Shown here piece by piece: positions 32,761 to 42,060 of a DNA stretch of 64,000 nucleotides (position 1 is the first letter of the stretch; every line of letters starts with the position of its first letter). Made by a program: the position numbers and the translations under genes. The notes beneath the pieces were generated by a model. It worked only from the letters and a program-made list of their open reading frames with translations, was not told the origin of the DNA and did not search any database. Source of the stretch: Haloprofundus marisrubri (GTDB taxonomy: Archaea; Halobacteriota; Halobacteria; Halobacteriales; Haloferacaceae). The stretch lies in contig NZ_LOPU01000004.1 in assembly GCF_001469955.1 (NCBI RefSeq), positions 124,001-188,000 on the forward strand. The letters run 5' to 3'.

Positions 32761-35700
32761 TCAACGATAAACGGACCGCGTAAGGGTCAAAACTAACATC
32801 GCGACCACGAGTGTCCCAACAAGACTCTCAACATAGAGCAGATACCTAACAGGTGGGTCGATAGGCACTCTCGGACTAATTCCCGCAAATGCACTTAGGC
32901 TGAGTTCGATATAGCCAGCGGGGCCTTGATAGATCGACGGCAGTTCGGTACTTGAAAGACTATCCGTAAGACCATACAATAGCGGGAAGAGTATGAAAAT
33001 GAGGCAGAGTGCGGTCCCGATCACCCTTCGGGTCCGCTCACCATATCCCGTTGTGAATTGGAAAAGTTGGTTTTGTATCCTCGCACCTATATTTTCGAGT
33101 CGAAGACGAAGCGGCGTGTCGGTAGGAGTTGTTTCGAGGAGTGCATCACGTTTGTACCGCATTTCGTGTTGAAAGAACTTTGCCGACGCAGTGGAGTCAC
33201 TTACTGCATCGGCTCCATTTTTTGCGTTTCGGTACACACTTTCTTTCTGCTCTGCGCTAAGGCTAGGAGTCACAACGTCGTCGAATCTGTTGCCGATTTG
33301 GTGGAGTTTCCACGAGTCCGGGATGTGTCGGCGAGCTCGAATGAACTCGAACCCGTCGAACCGTGTGTTATCAATGAGTAACGTCTCGAAAACCGGGGCA
33401 GTCTCTTCTGTCCCGGTCACGGCCACGTCGCCAATACGGGCGTCCGTAAAGTCATACAAGGGTGTGTGTGGCGCAACTTGCTGGATAGATCCGCGGCGGA
33501 CATCGGCACCAGAGAGCTTCACAACCGGATTTTCGTGACACTGAACCTTGTCCAGCGTTAGTGAGGTGAACTCACCGTCAGCGAAGGTTGCGCCCTCAAT
33601 GAACTGCGCTCCTGTGAGGTCTGCTTCGCCATGGACTCGAAGTGACTCACCCGAAACCATGTCTACACACTCAACTCCATTGAGTTCGAGGTCATGGTGG
33701 AATTTCCCTCGGTCGATGACCAGTGGCCCAGCGAACGTCGTCGTGTCTTCCGAGCGTTCTACTGTAGGTGTCGTCCCGAAAGTTGCCATGCCATGCCATG
33801 AGGCTTGGTCAAACCGTGCAACACCCGCTACCGAGACACCGACAAGAGAGACGTCGTCCCGAAACGTCGCCTGCGTAAACAAGAGGTCATCCTCGAACTG
33901 CGTCGATTGTCGTTGCTCATCAGCGTCAAAGAATATCCGTCCACCAAAACTTGACTGAGAGAAATCCGCCTGTTCGTGAAAGTGGGCTCCGCGAAAGTAT
34001 ACTCCCTTTTTTCCGAAGGTCGTTCTTTGGAAGTTTGCAGGACCATAGAAGGTCGTTTCTCGGAAATATGTCGTGTGGTCAAGCGTGGCACCATATAACG
34101 AGATACGGTCCGCGAATGTCACATCATGGAACCCCAGAAAATCGTCGGCCTGGATTGCGAAGAAGGAAGCTTTCTCGGTGAAGGTTGCGCGCCGGAAGTT
34201 AGTCGTCCCACCGAAGGTAGAACGAGAGAAATCAGCTCTATCACCGAATGTAACCTCATGGAACGTCGCCTGCCGTTCAAAGTCAGTATCGCTCGCTTTG
34301 AACTTCCCGACAAAGGTGGCCTCAGAAAACTTTGCCTCGTCACGGAATCGAACCTCGTTGAACATCGACTCGTGTTCCACTCGAGCGCCGTCAAAGTTGG
34401 CACCACGATTAAACGCCGCCCCCGAGAGTGACAGGCTGTAAAACAGCCCATCACTGAATGTAGCCCGTCTCTCAAACCGTGCCTCATCGAAAGAGCTTGA
34501 TTGGATTACCGCCAAATTAGTTGCATCAACTGATCGTTCGAAGATTGTCCGCGTCGCATCGAGTTCGCCCACCGAGGCACTTATGAGAAGCAGTGGTGTC
34601 CGTATGGTCGCTGACGAGAGTGATAGTCTTCCAGTTATCCGAGCGTGAGTGAGGTCAATGGGATGGCTGTCGGTGGCCTGAAGGGTTGTATACGAAAGAT
34701 CCAACGACCGGAAGCGTGCCCCGATGAACTCAGTACGACCGTTGTCTTCAATCTCAGAGCAGAACGCCTCTCGTAGATCCTCAGAAGGTGTCGACCGCTC
34801 ATTGATTGGGGTATGAAACGGACAGCAGCCGTCTTGGACAGGCCGTGGACACTTCCACCAACCGCGTTCAGGTACTTTGTTAAAGCACTCCTTCCACAGT
34901 TTAGGGTTAAGAACGAAATCACACATCTCATCACGACTGTCGATTTTTCCAAGGTACCTTTTGTACTGAGATGGCTCAGAGCCATTACTGACCGGCTGGC
35001 TCCGAGGCGACTCGATTGAAGTCCCCGAATTCCCATTCAGAAGAGGTCTCTGCAGACCCACCCGGTCGGCAGCCTTCACACCGTCTGGAGACCCATGGTA
35101 AACGCCCGCCGACAACTCACTGTCTACCTCTGCCTCTTTGACAGCCATATCGATTGGATCATAGTCTTCGAACGATTCACGGACGGCTTCGACGCTGAAC
35201 TCGTTATCCTCTCCGACAACCCACACGGTCAAGACAGCCTCCTCACGGACGTGGCCTTCGATGTTGGCCACAAGTTGCTCGCGGTCCAGCTTCGGTCCTT
35301 GAACCACCGTGTACTCTTCGAACGGTCGCGTGTCCAACTCGCGCAGGTCCGTCTGGACGCCGTCGTCGTCGACTGTGAGGAGAGTAACGCTCGGCGTGTA
35401 ATCCTGCTCCGACCGTGAAAGTCGTTCGGTGGCACCTGCGTAGGTGATGGTGGTCTCATCAATGGACATCGTCTGCGTCCGGTGACGGTGACCCAACAAG
35501 ACGGCGTCGAACTGTACGAACGAGCGTTCCAGAAATGTATTCAAGTCGAATTCGCTGATATCCGCATTTTCGAGTGGTTCAACTGATTGGTGGAGGCACA
35601 AGATAGTGTATGGGCTGCCGATGGCTGGCTCAAAGTCAACTGTCCGGCCGTTCCACCATTCCTCATCGTGATAGTCCACTCCGTAAATAGCGGCTCCTTG

Positions 35701-36051
35701 AACGTCGGATGACGTCGTTGAGAGGTGATTCCCGAGATTAGAGGACTCGAGCTCGGAGATCCAGGCTTGCGGTCGTCCAGTCTCTGTGTGGTCGTGGCTT
35801 CCGGCAATGAAGAAGAACGGGATTTTCGCCTCCCGGAGTCGGTGCAGGGCGTTCAGTGCTTGTTCAGGAAGTGATTCTTGCCAATCACTACTGTTCGTTA
35901 AATCTCCCGTGTGAATTACACCGTCTACACCCTCATCGATTGCTATCTCGATTGCTTGGACAAATGCGTCCGTCAAATCCCTCCGCCTAGCAGCTGAGCC
36001 GTACGAAGTCTGCCCAAGATGTGTATCACTCAGATGGAGAAAACACGGCAT
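32761..36051 (-). CDS. Mre11-like nuclease fused to pentapeptide repeats and a membrane pore-like segment
   Basis: This protein has 1096 residues and three parts. Residues 1-~310 are a Mre11/SbcD-type phosphoesterase with intact motifs: HLSDTHLG (6-13), HTGDL (47-51), FIAGSHDH (81-88), H154 in CLHQS and GHRH at 187-190. Residues ~360-1000 resemble a stand-alone haloarchaeal pentapeptide-repeat protein: a Cys/His finger (WWKCPRPV then CCPFH) leads into many F-x-A-x-F repeats (ATFHEVTFGDRADFSRSTFG), which form a right-handed beta-helix. The last ~75 residues have two membrane helices (GTALCLIFILFPLLYGLT and SLVGTLVVAMLVLTLTRSVY) with a linker like an ion-channel pore loop lacking the TxGYGD filter. 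A TATA box lies upstream. The frame is unbroken. Confidence 0.85.
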   Translation of the reverse strand: MPCFLHLSDTHLGQTSYGSAARRRDLTDAFVQAIEIAIDEGVDGVIHTGDLTNSSDWQESLPEQALNALHRLREAKIPFFFIAGSHDHTETGRPQAWISELESSNLGNHLSTTSSDVQGAAIYGVDYHDEEWWNGRTVDFEPAIGSPYTILCLHQSVEPLENADISEFDLNTFLERSFVQFDAVLLGHRHRTQTMSIDETTITYAGATERLSRSEQDYTPSVTLLTVDDDGVQTDLRELDTRPFEEYTVVQGPKLDREQLVANIEGHVREEAVLTVWVVGEDNEFSVEAVRESFEDYDPIDMAVKEAEVDSELSAGVYHGSPDGVKAADRVGLQRPLLNGNSGTSIESPRSQPVSNGSEPSQYKRYLGKIDSRDEMCDFVLNPKLWKECFNKVPERGWWKCPRPVQDGCCPFHTPINERSTPSEDLREAFCSEIEDNGRTEFIGARFRSLDLSYTTLQATDSHPIDLTHARITGRLSLSSATIRTPLLLISASVGELDATRTIFERSVDATNLAVIQSSSFDEARFERRATFSDGLFYSLSLSGAAFNRGANFDGARVEHESMFNEVRFRDEAKFSEATFVGKFKASDTDFERQATFHEVTFGDRADFSRSTFGGTTNFRRATFTEKASFFAIQADDFLGFHDVTFADRISLYGATLDHTTYFRETTFYGPANFQRTTFGKKGVYFRGAHFHEQADFSQSSFGGRIFFDADEQRQSTQFEDDLLFTQATFRDDVSLVGVSVAGVARFDQASWHGMATFGTTPTVERSEDTTTFAGPLVIDRGKFHHDLELNGVECVDMVSGESLRVHGEADLTGAQFIEGATFADGEFTSLTLDKVQCHENPVVKLSGADVRRGSIQQVAPHTPLYDFTDARIGDVAVTGTEETAPVFETLLIDNTRFDGFEFIRARRHIPDSWKLHQIGNRFDDVVTPSLSAEQKESVYRNAKNGADAVSDSTASAKFFQHEMRYKRDALLETTPTDTPLRLRLENIGARIQNQLFQFTTGYGERTRRVIGTALCLIFILFPLLYGLTDSLSSTELPSIYQGPAGYIELSLSAFAGISPRVPIDPPVRYLLYVESLVGTLVVAMLVLTLTRSVYR

Positions 36052-36385
36052 TCGTCGGGAGTTTAACGGAATATGATATAAACACTATGGAGATGAAATT
36101 GGCAGGGAACGAAACGTTCGGCTGTATCCACAGAGGGGTGGCTTAAACCGCAGTGATTACAGACTATTCAGAAGCTAGTAAATCGATTAGTCCCTCAAGA
36201 CATACGCTGTCTGCTGAAGCTGCGTGCCAAGTATGGTACATGCTCAGTAGCTCGTTAACACACTGATTTTAGCACCGTGATCGGTCAGATTTATTCGAGA
36301 GATAGAATGGAAGGTGTCTCTTCACACTGTTAGGCTGATTGACTTCGTAGAAACCCTAATCTAGATACACGGTAATGTAATCTAC
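36052..36385. other. intergenic region of 334 bases
   Basis: This divergent spacer is AT-rich. Apart from the TATA-like box at 36074-36083 I see no ORF, repeat or RNA structure in it. Confidence 0.4.
36074..36083 (-). promoter_or_regulatory. TATA-like box for the Mre11-pentapeptide fusion gene
   Basis: The minus strand reads GTTTATATCA, centred ~27 bases before the ATG at 36051, a leaderless spacing. Confidence 0.45.
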
Positions 36386-36727
36386 ATGTGTGCTCAGTTC
36401 ACTGCTGACGATGATAGCTTAGAGATTGGCTCACGTGTCAGTCTTGTCTATGAATCCGTTCACAGTCAAACAACCATCCAGACTACGGGAAAGGTCGTTG
36501 GTACCGATTTGCGGAATCGACCTGTTATCGAGGAAGACGAAGGCCGTGGAGGTGCGTGTGGGACAAGAGTTCGATTGATTGCACTCGACTATAACACGAG
36601 TGCCACATTATCAATCCCAAAGCAATACACAATGATTGAGGATGGAGCGGTTGAGTTTGCGCCACGGTATAAAAGAGACCCTTACAAGAACTGGAGACGG
36701 ACTGGGGAAATAATTTCAATAAACTAA
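36386..36727 (+). CDS. uncharacterised small protein
   Basis: This protein has 113 residues. It is beta-rich (GSRVSLVYESVHSQTTI, then GKVVGTDLRNRPVIEED) and ends in a basic segment (YKRDPYKNWRRTG). The pattern resembles a small SH3- or OB-like barrel, but I do not recognise a family. It stands alone with an ATG start. The composition is moderately acidic. Confidence 0.5.
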   Translation: MCAQFTADDDSLEIGSRVSLVYESVHSQTTIQTTGKVVGTDLRNRPVIEEDEGRGGACGTRVRLIALDYNTSATLSIPKQYTMIEDGAVEFAPRYKRDPYKNWRRTGEIISIN

Positions 36728-36906
36728 CCAAACAGCAGTTGTGAGTATGAAGCTCTGCAGATCCGTGACTTAGCTCCTGAATTACTCTCTTCTATATTCG
36801 GCTGTTTTAGTTTCAAGTGACTCGTCACGTCACCGAGTCCTCATAGTGCATCCATATGTTGTATCAATTGGATGCAGATTTGACCTGTTGATTTATTACA
36901 AAGCAA

Positions 36907-39489
36907 TTGAATTGCAGACACGTGGCTACCCTTCGAAATAAGACTACTGAATCCGGATCTATCGTGCGTTGGGCGCCGCATCCAAATCATAGTCGTCCAA
37001 GCACCTATCAGGTTACTCAACGGGCACTGACGTTTCTTTGTGATGTCGACATCGAAGCACCGAATCCAGGCGATGAGACTGACATCCCATGGGATGTTTG
37101 CCGACCGCTACGGCTCCTTGGTGACTTATATTTCAAATCTGAATCTCCAGGGTCAGTGGACACAAAATCCATAGGACGTTCGTCAGTGGCTATTGGAAGA
37201 AACCTCAAATCTGAATATCGATATCGACTCCGTCGCTATATCGAAACTCACCCTGGCTACATATCACATGCTAAGCGTCAGTTACAAGGCGACGTCAAGA
37301 GTTTGTCAAATTTAGTATCAGACCAGGATGAAGAAACACATGATAATAGTAGCACAGGAACCACAGAAGTTAGTCCATTAACAGATCCACTCACATCACG
37401 ATCTGTTTCCGAAGTCGATTTTATCCAAATCGGACAAATAACCAGATTCAGCAACGCACACAACGCAATGGTGGAGTCGAGAGCGGGCAAGGAACGCAAC
37501 ATTGCCGGGTTTCCGTCTGAAGCTGAAGGGGATTGGGTAGCAATTACTCCAGGACGAGGATCTTTTTACTTGTGCCTGAGTCCACAATCTTGGGACGAGA
37601 ATTATCGGGATCATTTTCGTCGTAATGCAGAATATTATGAAAAGCTGACAGGGTTCGATAATCTTAGAAACATACAACGAATATATTCACGCAGTGGAAA
37701 ATGGCTATCCACAAATTCGATTACTAAAGTCACAATTATCGCTGTTCGGGAAGATATTGGTCTCGCGTACAAAGGACCACACACTGTTATTGTTGAATCA
37801 CCAGGGGTTCAACCTGAAACAGGCCTTACTGTCGAAATCAAGGAAACATGGGGGACTATTGCTAGAGCGAAGCCCTGTACTGGGAACTCTGAAGAACCCA
37901 AAGTTGGAGAGACAATCACCGTTAGTAATATTGTAGAATCTGAAGGGGTGTGCTGGGGAACCACAAACGGACAGTTAGTCCGCCTTCCTGTGAGTTTCAG
38001 ATCACAGTCGGGAACATTCCAAGTAGGGGTTAAAGAGCGATTTAACGATTATCTTGTCGGTAGTGTTAGGTCTTTGTCGAGAAATGAACGGCCTACAGTA
38101 GGAGAGGAGGTAACTGTTCGTAACGGGCAGTTAGTCGAATATGACTCGATTCCTACTGAGTTTCCGACAGGGATTCCGATTTTGGAAGACTCGTATCAGC
38201 TCGAAGTAGTAGCTGTAAATAACTCAGGTGCAAGAGTTGAATTCAAAAAACATATCGCAAAAAATCATTGTGTTGGTGAGGACATCATTGTTGATCCTCA
38301 AAGGTGGGGACCAGATACTGCAGAGGCAGTTAAATCCCACTGTCCAGTCATAGTCAAAAACTCACGCTACCTTCCAAGAGAGATGCTTAGAGCTACAATC
38401 ACCGAGTTCAGTAAGGTTGGCATCATCGCAGAGTTCACAGATGTGGAGTCCGCAGAAGACCTAAGCAGACAAAATCCAGAAGAACTCTTCGAGAAAGGTA
38501 TTCAACAGTTGAGCAATCGGGACTACTCAGATGCAACAACCACATTCGCAGTAGCTCTCGACACCTACGAGAATTCAGAAAAATCAGATAACAAAACTAC
38601 TGGTCAACTAAGATTCTACGAGTGTTTGAGTTTTGCTGCGGACCAATGTCAGCGAGACTGTATAGATCCCGCACTTAGAAAGCTACGCACCCAATTTGGA
38701 CCTTCTATCAGTGTGGGATCGGTTATGCGGAATGAAATCGAAGCGCTTCGACTCTCATTGAAGGTTAATCAAATGATTGGCCAGTTGGATAAGTGTAATA
38801 GTGCTCAAGCGACCTCGAATCGTTCAATAGCTCGTAAGCATGCAAAGGAAGCTATCGATGAATTCGAGTCTATACGTCACAAGACACAATCAAGTAATTC
38901 GGCCAAGGGTTCCGAAAACTCCTTCTTAGAGAACGACCGACAGTATCCACACCCAGTTATCAAGTGGATACTGTATACAGCAGCCGAAGATCTGCTTATT
39001 GCGCCTGCTTCTGTTACTGAGTATTTTGAAAAGCACGACTGCGGAGATGTCTATTTCACGGGGGATTCGGAGACTGCCACTGAAAACCCAAAAAATTGTG
39101 ATCCTGATAACAAGAGCTCGAACACAGAACTAGACACCTCTGCTGAGTCGAAAGAGAAGGTGAAACAAGAACAAACTATAGACCCGATACTGCAGGCACG
39201 TAAACAAGCGTATCAGTTCGACATAAAGCAGTTGTCGTACAAGCAGAGAACTCGGAGTGACATCGAAGGAGAAATACCAGAACCAGTTATCGAATATATC
39301 CATCTACGCGCCGGTGGATGCTGTGAACAGTGTAAGTCACCAGCCACCTTCGAAGATAGAAACGGTGAACCATATCTTGAGCTTCATCACCAGTCAGAAC
39401 TAAATACTAACAAAGTGATTAATTCGGATCCAGAGGACATTTTAGCACTGTGTCCGACCTGTCACGCTCGAGCTCATCATAGTGATTGA
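36907..39489 (+). CDS. large multi-domain protein with C-terminal HNH nuclease
   Basis: This protein has 860 residues, with a TTG start (no nearby ATG, so the start is uncertain). The C-terminal ~60 residues are an HNH nuclease: CCEQCKSPATFEDRNGEPYL, then ELHHQSELN and LALCPTCHARAHH, with all zinc and His residues in place. The middle (residues ~300-520) seems to hold several TRAM/OB-like beta-barrels, each with a VGExxxV element (KVGETITVSNIVES, TVGEEVTVRNGQLVEY, CVGEDIIVD). The region 525-720 is helical and TPR-like (EELFEKGIQQLSNRDYSDAT). The N-terminus is unassigned. The gene has many AAT, ATT and AAA codons, unlike its neighbours, which points to recent transfer. It is probably a defence nuclease, with the barrels reading nucleic acid. 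Confidence 0.75.
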   Translation: MNCRHVATLRNKTTESGSIVRWAPHPNHSRPSTYQVTQRALTFLCDVDIEAPNPGDETDIPWDVCRPLRLLGDLYFKSESPGSVDTKSIGRSSVAIGRNLKSEYRYRLRRYIETHPGYISHAKRQLQGDVKSLSNLVSDQDEETHDNSSTGTTEVSPLTDPLTSRSVSEVDFIQIGQITRFSNAHNAMVESRAGKERNIAGFPSEAEGDWVAITPGRGSFYLCLSPQSWDENYRDHFRRNAEYYEKLTGFDNLRNIQRIYSRSGKWLSTNSITKVTIIAVREDIGLAYKGPHTVIVESPGVQPETGLTVEIKETWGTIARAKPCTGNSEEPKVGETITVSNIVESEGVCWGTTNGQLVRLPVSFRSQSGTFQVGVKERFNDYLVGSVRSLSRNERPTVGEEVTVRNGQLVEYDSIPTEFPTGIPILEDSYQLEVVAVNNSGARVEFKKHIAKNHCVGEDIIVDPQRWGPDTAEAVKSHCPVIVKNSRYLPREMLRATITEFSKVGIIAEFTDVESAEDLSRQNPEELFEKGIQQLSNRDYSDATTTFAVALDTYENSEKSDNKTTGQLRFYECLSFAADQCQRDCIDPALRKLRTQFGPSISVGSVMRNEIEALRLSLKVNQMIGQLDKCNSAQATSNRSIARKHAKEAIDEFESIRHKTQSSNSAKGSENSFLENDRQYPHPVIKWILYTAAEDLLIAPASVTEYFEKHDCGDVYFTGDSETATENPKNCDPDNKSSNTELDTSAESKEKVKQEQTIDPILQARKQAYQFDIKQLSYKQRTRSDIEGEIPEPVIEYIHLRAGGCCEQCKSPATFEDRNGEPYLELHHQSELNTNKVINSDPEDILALCPTCHARAHHSD

Positions 39490-39621
39490 CAGCCGACTCC
39501 CCCAAACAAGTCGGGCCTCATTGCAAAGTGATTTCCAGCTTAGTTGGCAATCTCTATTGTACAACGTCGACCCTCCAACCTAAACCGTTATACGTCATTG
39601 ATTAGCAGTCGTATTTGATAC

Positions 39622-42015
39622 ATGTCCCTGCTGCTCGAAAGTGCGCTCGGTCAGTTCGACCCTGACACAGCAGATCTCGTCTCAACAGATGCGTTCGAGG
39701 ACGATCAGCAACTCGCTAGTCCACTTGCCATCGACGTGATTGCCGACTACGCAACATACCACGACGAACTCAGCGAAAACCTCCAGGGCTACAAGGTTCG
39801 GCTCCCACTGCACACTCCAGAAGACGCCGAACTGACCGATGAATACGTCCTATTCTGTGATCATGAGATTCGTGGAACACTCTTTGGTGGTCGCAATGCA
39901 GACGGGGACGTCCAGTGGGTCGCTGCAGACACACTCCTCACAGCATCAATCGCAGCACGACTCAGATTCTGGCATCCCGACGAAGTTCCTACAGAGATGC
40001 CCTCGTACTTCGAGTCTCCTGTCGACATTGTGGAGCCAGCACAGAATCCACTTGAGAGCAATGAGGAACTCCTCGCTGGGCTTCGGACATACGTAGACAA
40101 GGAACGTTCCGCAGAGCGAGCCACAAACTATGACCGACTCCAACGCTCGACAATTCGTGAGCTCGTTGACGACGACGCTGCGGTCATTCCCTCCCTTCGC
40201 TGTGATGGCCCCCAAGATGGGGTCTACCAGTTTCGTGTTCAAGACGCCCCATCGTTCGGCGTGACGATTGACCACGACGAAGTGAATCGAACATACTACA
40301 TCCCAAATCGGTTCGGGATCTATGAGGGCAACGAGGTGCTCATCCATACCCCAGAGGGCGTGACACAACCAGAGTTCCCAGTACGAGCAGTGGTCGAATC
40401 AATTCAAGCAACAAGACTCGAACTCGACGTCGACTGGGGTGCAGTTGAATCGAAGTCTAAAGTCGGAGCGGTCCTCAATCGATCCAGAGTTGGCTATGCT
40501 CTCACCGGCTTGTTGAACCCAGTTCCATTCAACCGTCAATATGCAGCGATTGACGACCTCCGGACAGATAGTACACTTGCAGCCGTCCTCGCCGGACAAC
40601 AACCACTCACATTCGACAACAATGGAAAGGCTGCAAGTGAACCACTCGACGACGCCCTCAACCAAGATCAACAGCTTGCCGTTGAATACGCCTTACTCGC
40701 CGACCAATTGTTCTGTATCCATGGCCCACCAGGAACAGGAAAAACTCGAACGCTCGTCGAGTTCGTGCGACGGTCAGTGCAAGCAGGTCGTGACGTCCTC
40801 GTCTGTGCAGACTCGAATCAAGCAGTCGATAATCTACTGATCGGGAGCAGTACGGAAGATAAGCCAGACAAGGGGTCACTTCACGCGTACGGTCAGCACG
40901 GGACTAACGAGTTCGTTACCGAGCGACGGAATGCTCGTCGGTCTAGCCAACCGTTGGTTGAGCAGCGATATCAAACTCGCACCCCAGAGCGCGCTGACGT
41001 CGTCGCTACGACGAACAGCAGTGCAGGGAGGATTGCTCGTGACTTCGACGTCGTGGTTATTGATGAAGCAACACAGGCGACCTGTGCGGCGTCCTGTGTT
41101 CCTCTGTCTCGTGCAGAGAAGGTTGTCCTTGCGGGTGACCACCGCCAACTACCACCTTACAGCGCAACCGATGAGCCCGCAGCGTCGAAGTATGGGCTCT
41201 CACTCTTCGAGCACATCTATGCTGACGGAGGCGTCTACGAGGATGTTGGGGTGCAACTGCAGACCCAATACCGGATGCACAAGAATATCGCATATTACCC
41301 AAATCGAGCGTTCTATAATCGGACGCTCAGGAATGGTCGGCGCGTTCCAGAACTGGATCGCTATCCACCGACGCTCTTGTACTCTATCGGTGGACGAGAA
41401 GAGCAGGTCGAACACTCGTGGCGTAATGAGACCGAGGCGAATCTGGTTGCAGTCTTAGTTAAACAACTCTTGAGCGATGGTGTGTCTCCTCGTGAGATCG
41501 GTGTCATCACGCCGTATCAAGCACAGACCACAGCAATTCAGAGCCGACTCAGGTCTCTCGATGAAGCCCGAGAGGTTGGTGTCGACACGATCGACTCCTT
41601 CCAGGGAAGCGAACGTGAAGTCATCCTCATCTCATTCGTCCGAAGTAACAAACACGGCGACATTGGATTCCTTGGACGTCCAGAGGACGGGCCACGACGT
41701 CTGAACGTCGCGATGACACGTGCGAAACGTCACTGTGCTCTCATTGGTGACTGGAATACACTCAGAGGACACCGTCACGAGGAACCTGCGCATGGATGTG
41801 TTGATCTCTACCGGGATCTGTACAACATCATGGAGGAGTCGAGTCATGGCAGTAGTAAACGACCACGGGCGCGGTGGCCCGTGGCTTTTGTTGTTCCCTC
41901 AGCCTACGTTGTAAGCACTCCACGCGAAGCGATTTCACGGGATGAGGATGGGCGGTTTACAGAGCGCCCCGACCCGGCCAGACGCACCAACCGAATTTGT
42001 GGTTGGGTTTTGTGA
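39622..42015 (+). pseudogene. UPF1/Dna2-type SF1 helicase, 3' end replaced by IS sequence
   Basis: The frame codes 797 residues. A unique N-terminal ~350 residues precede an SF1B motor: Walker A GPPGTGKT at 368-375, VVIDEATQATCAA, the ADHRQL-like GDHRQLPPYS, QTQYRMHKNIAYYP, VITPYQAQTTAIQ, VDTIDSFQGSEREVILISFV, and RRLNVAMTRAKRH. All motor motifs are intact. From about codon 745 (base ~41858) the frame reads into the right end of an IS605-type element, so the last ~50 residues (RWPVAFVVPSAYV and on) are IS-derived. Related helicases end soon after the motor, so little may be lost and the protein could still work. I mark it as a pseudogene because its native stop is gone. Confidence 0.7.
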
Positions 42016-42060
42016 GTCCGGTAATTAACCGATTCAACATCTACGCCAGCGTGTTTCGCC
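41858..42060 (-). ncRNA. predicted TnpB guide RNA (omega RNA) of the IS605-type element
   Basis: In IS605-type elements the guide RNA spans the 3' end of tnpB and the adjacent transposon end, and the guide is read from the flanking host DNA. The hairpin at 41863-41884 fits that scaffold. The guide would be the ~16-20 bases on the minus strand just left of ~41860, which is helicase gene sequence. The extent is approximate and the assignment is inferred from the family. Confidence 0.4.
41863..41884 (-). repeat. subterminal hairpin at the tnpB-side end of the IS605-type element
   Basis: CCACGGGC and GCCCGTGG form a perfect 8-base stem around a 6-base loop. In this family such hairpins are bound by TnpA and also form the 3' part of the TnpB guide RNA. 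Confidence 0.8.
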
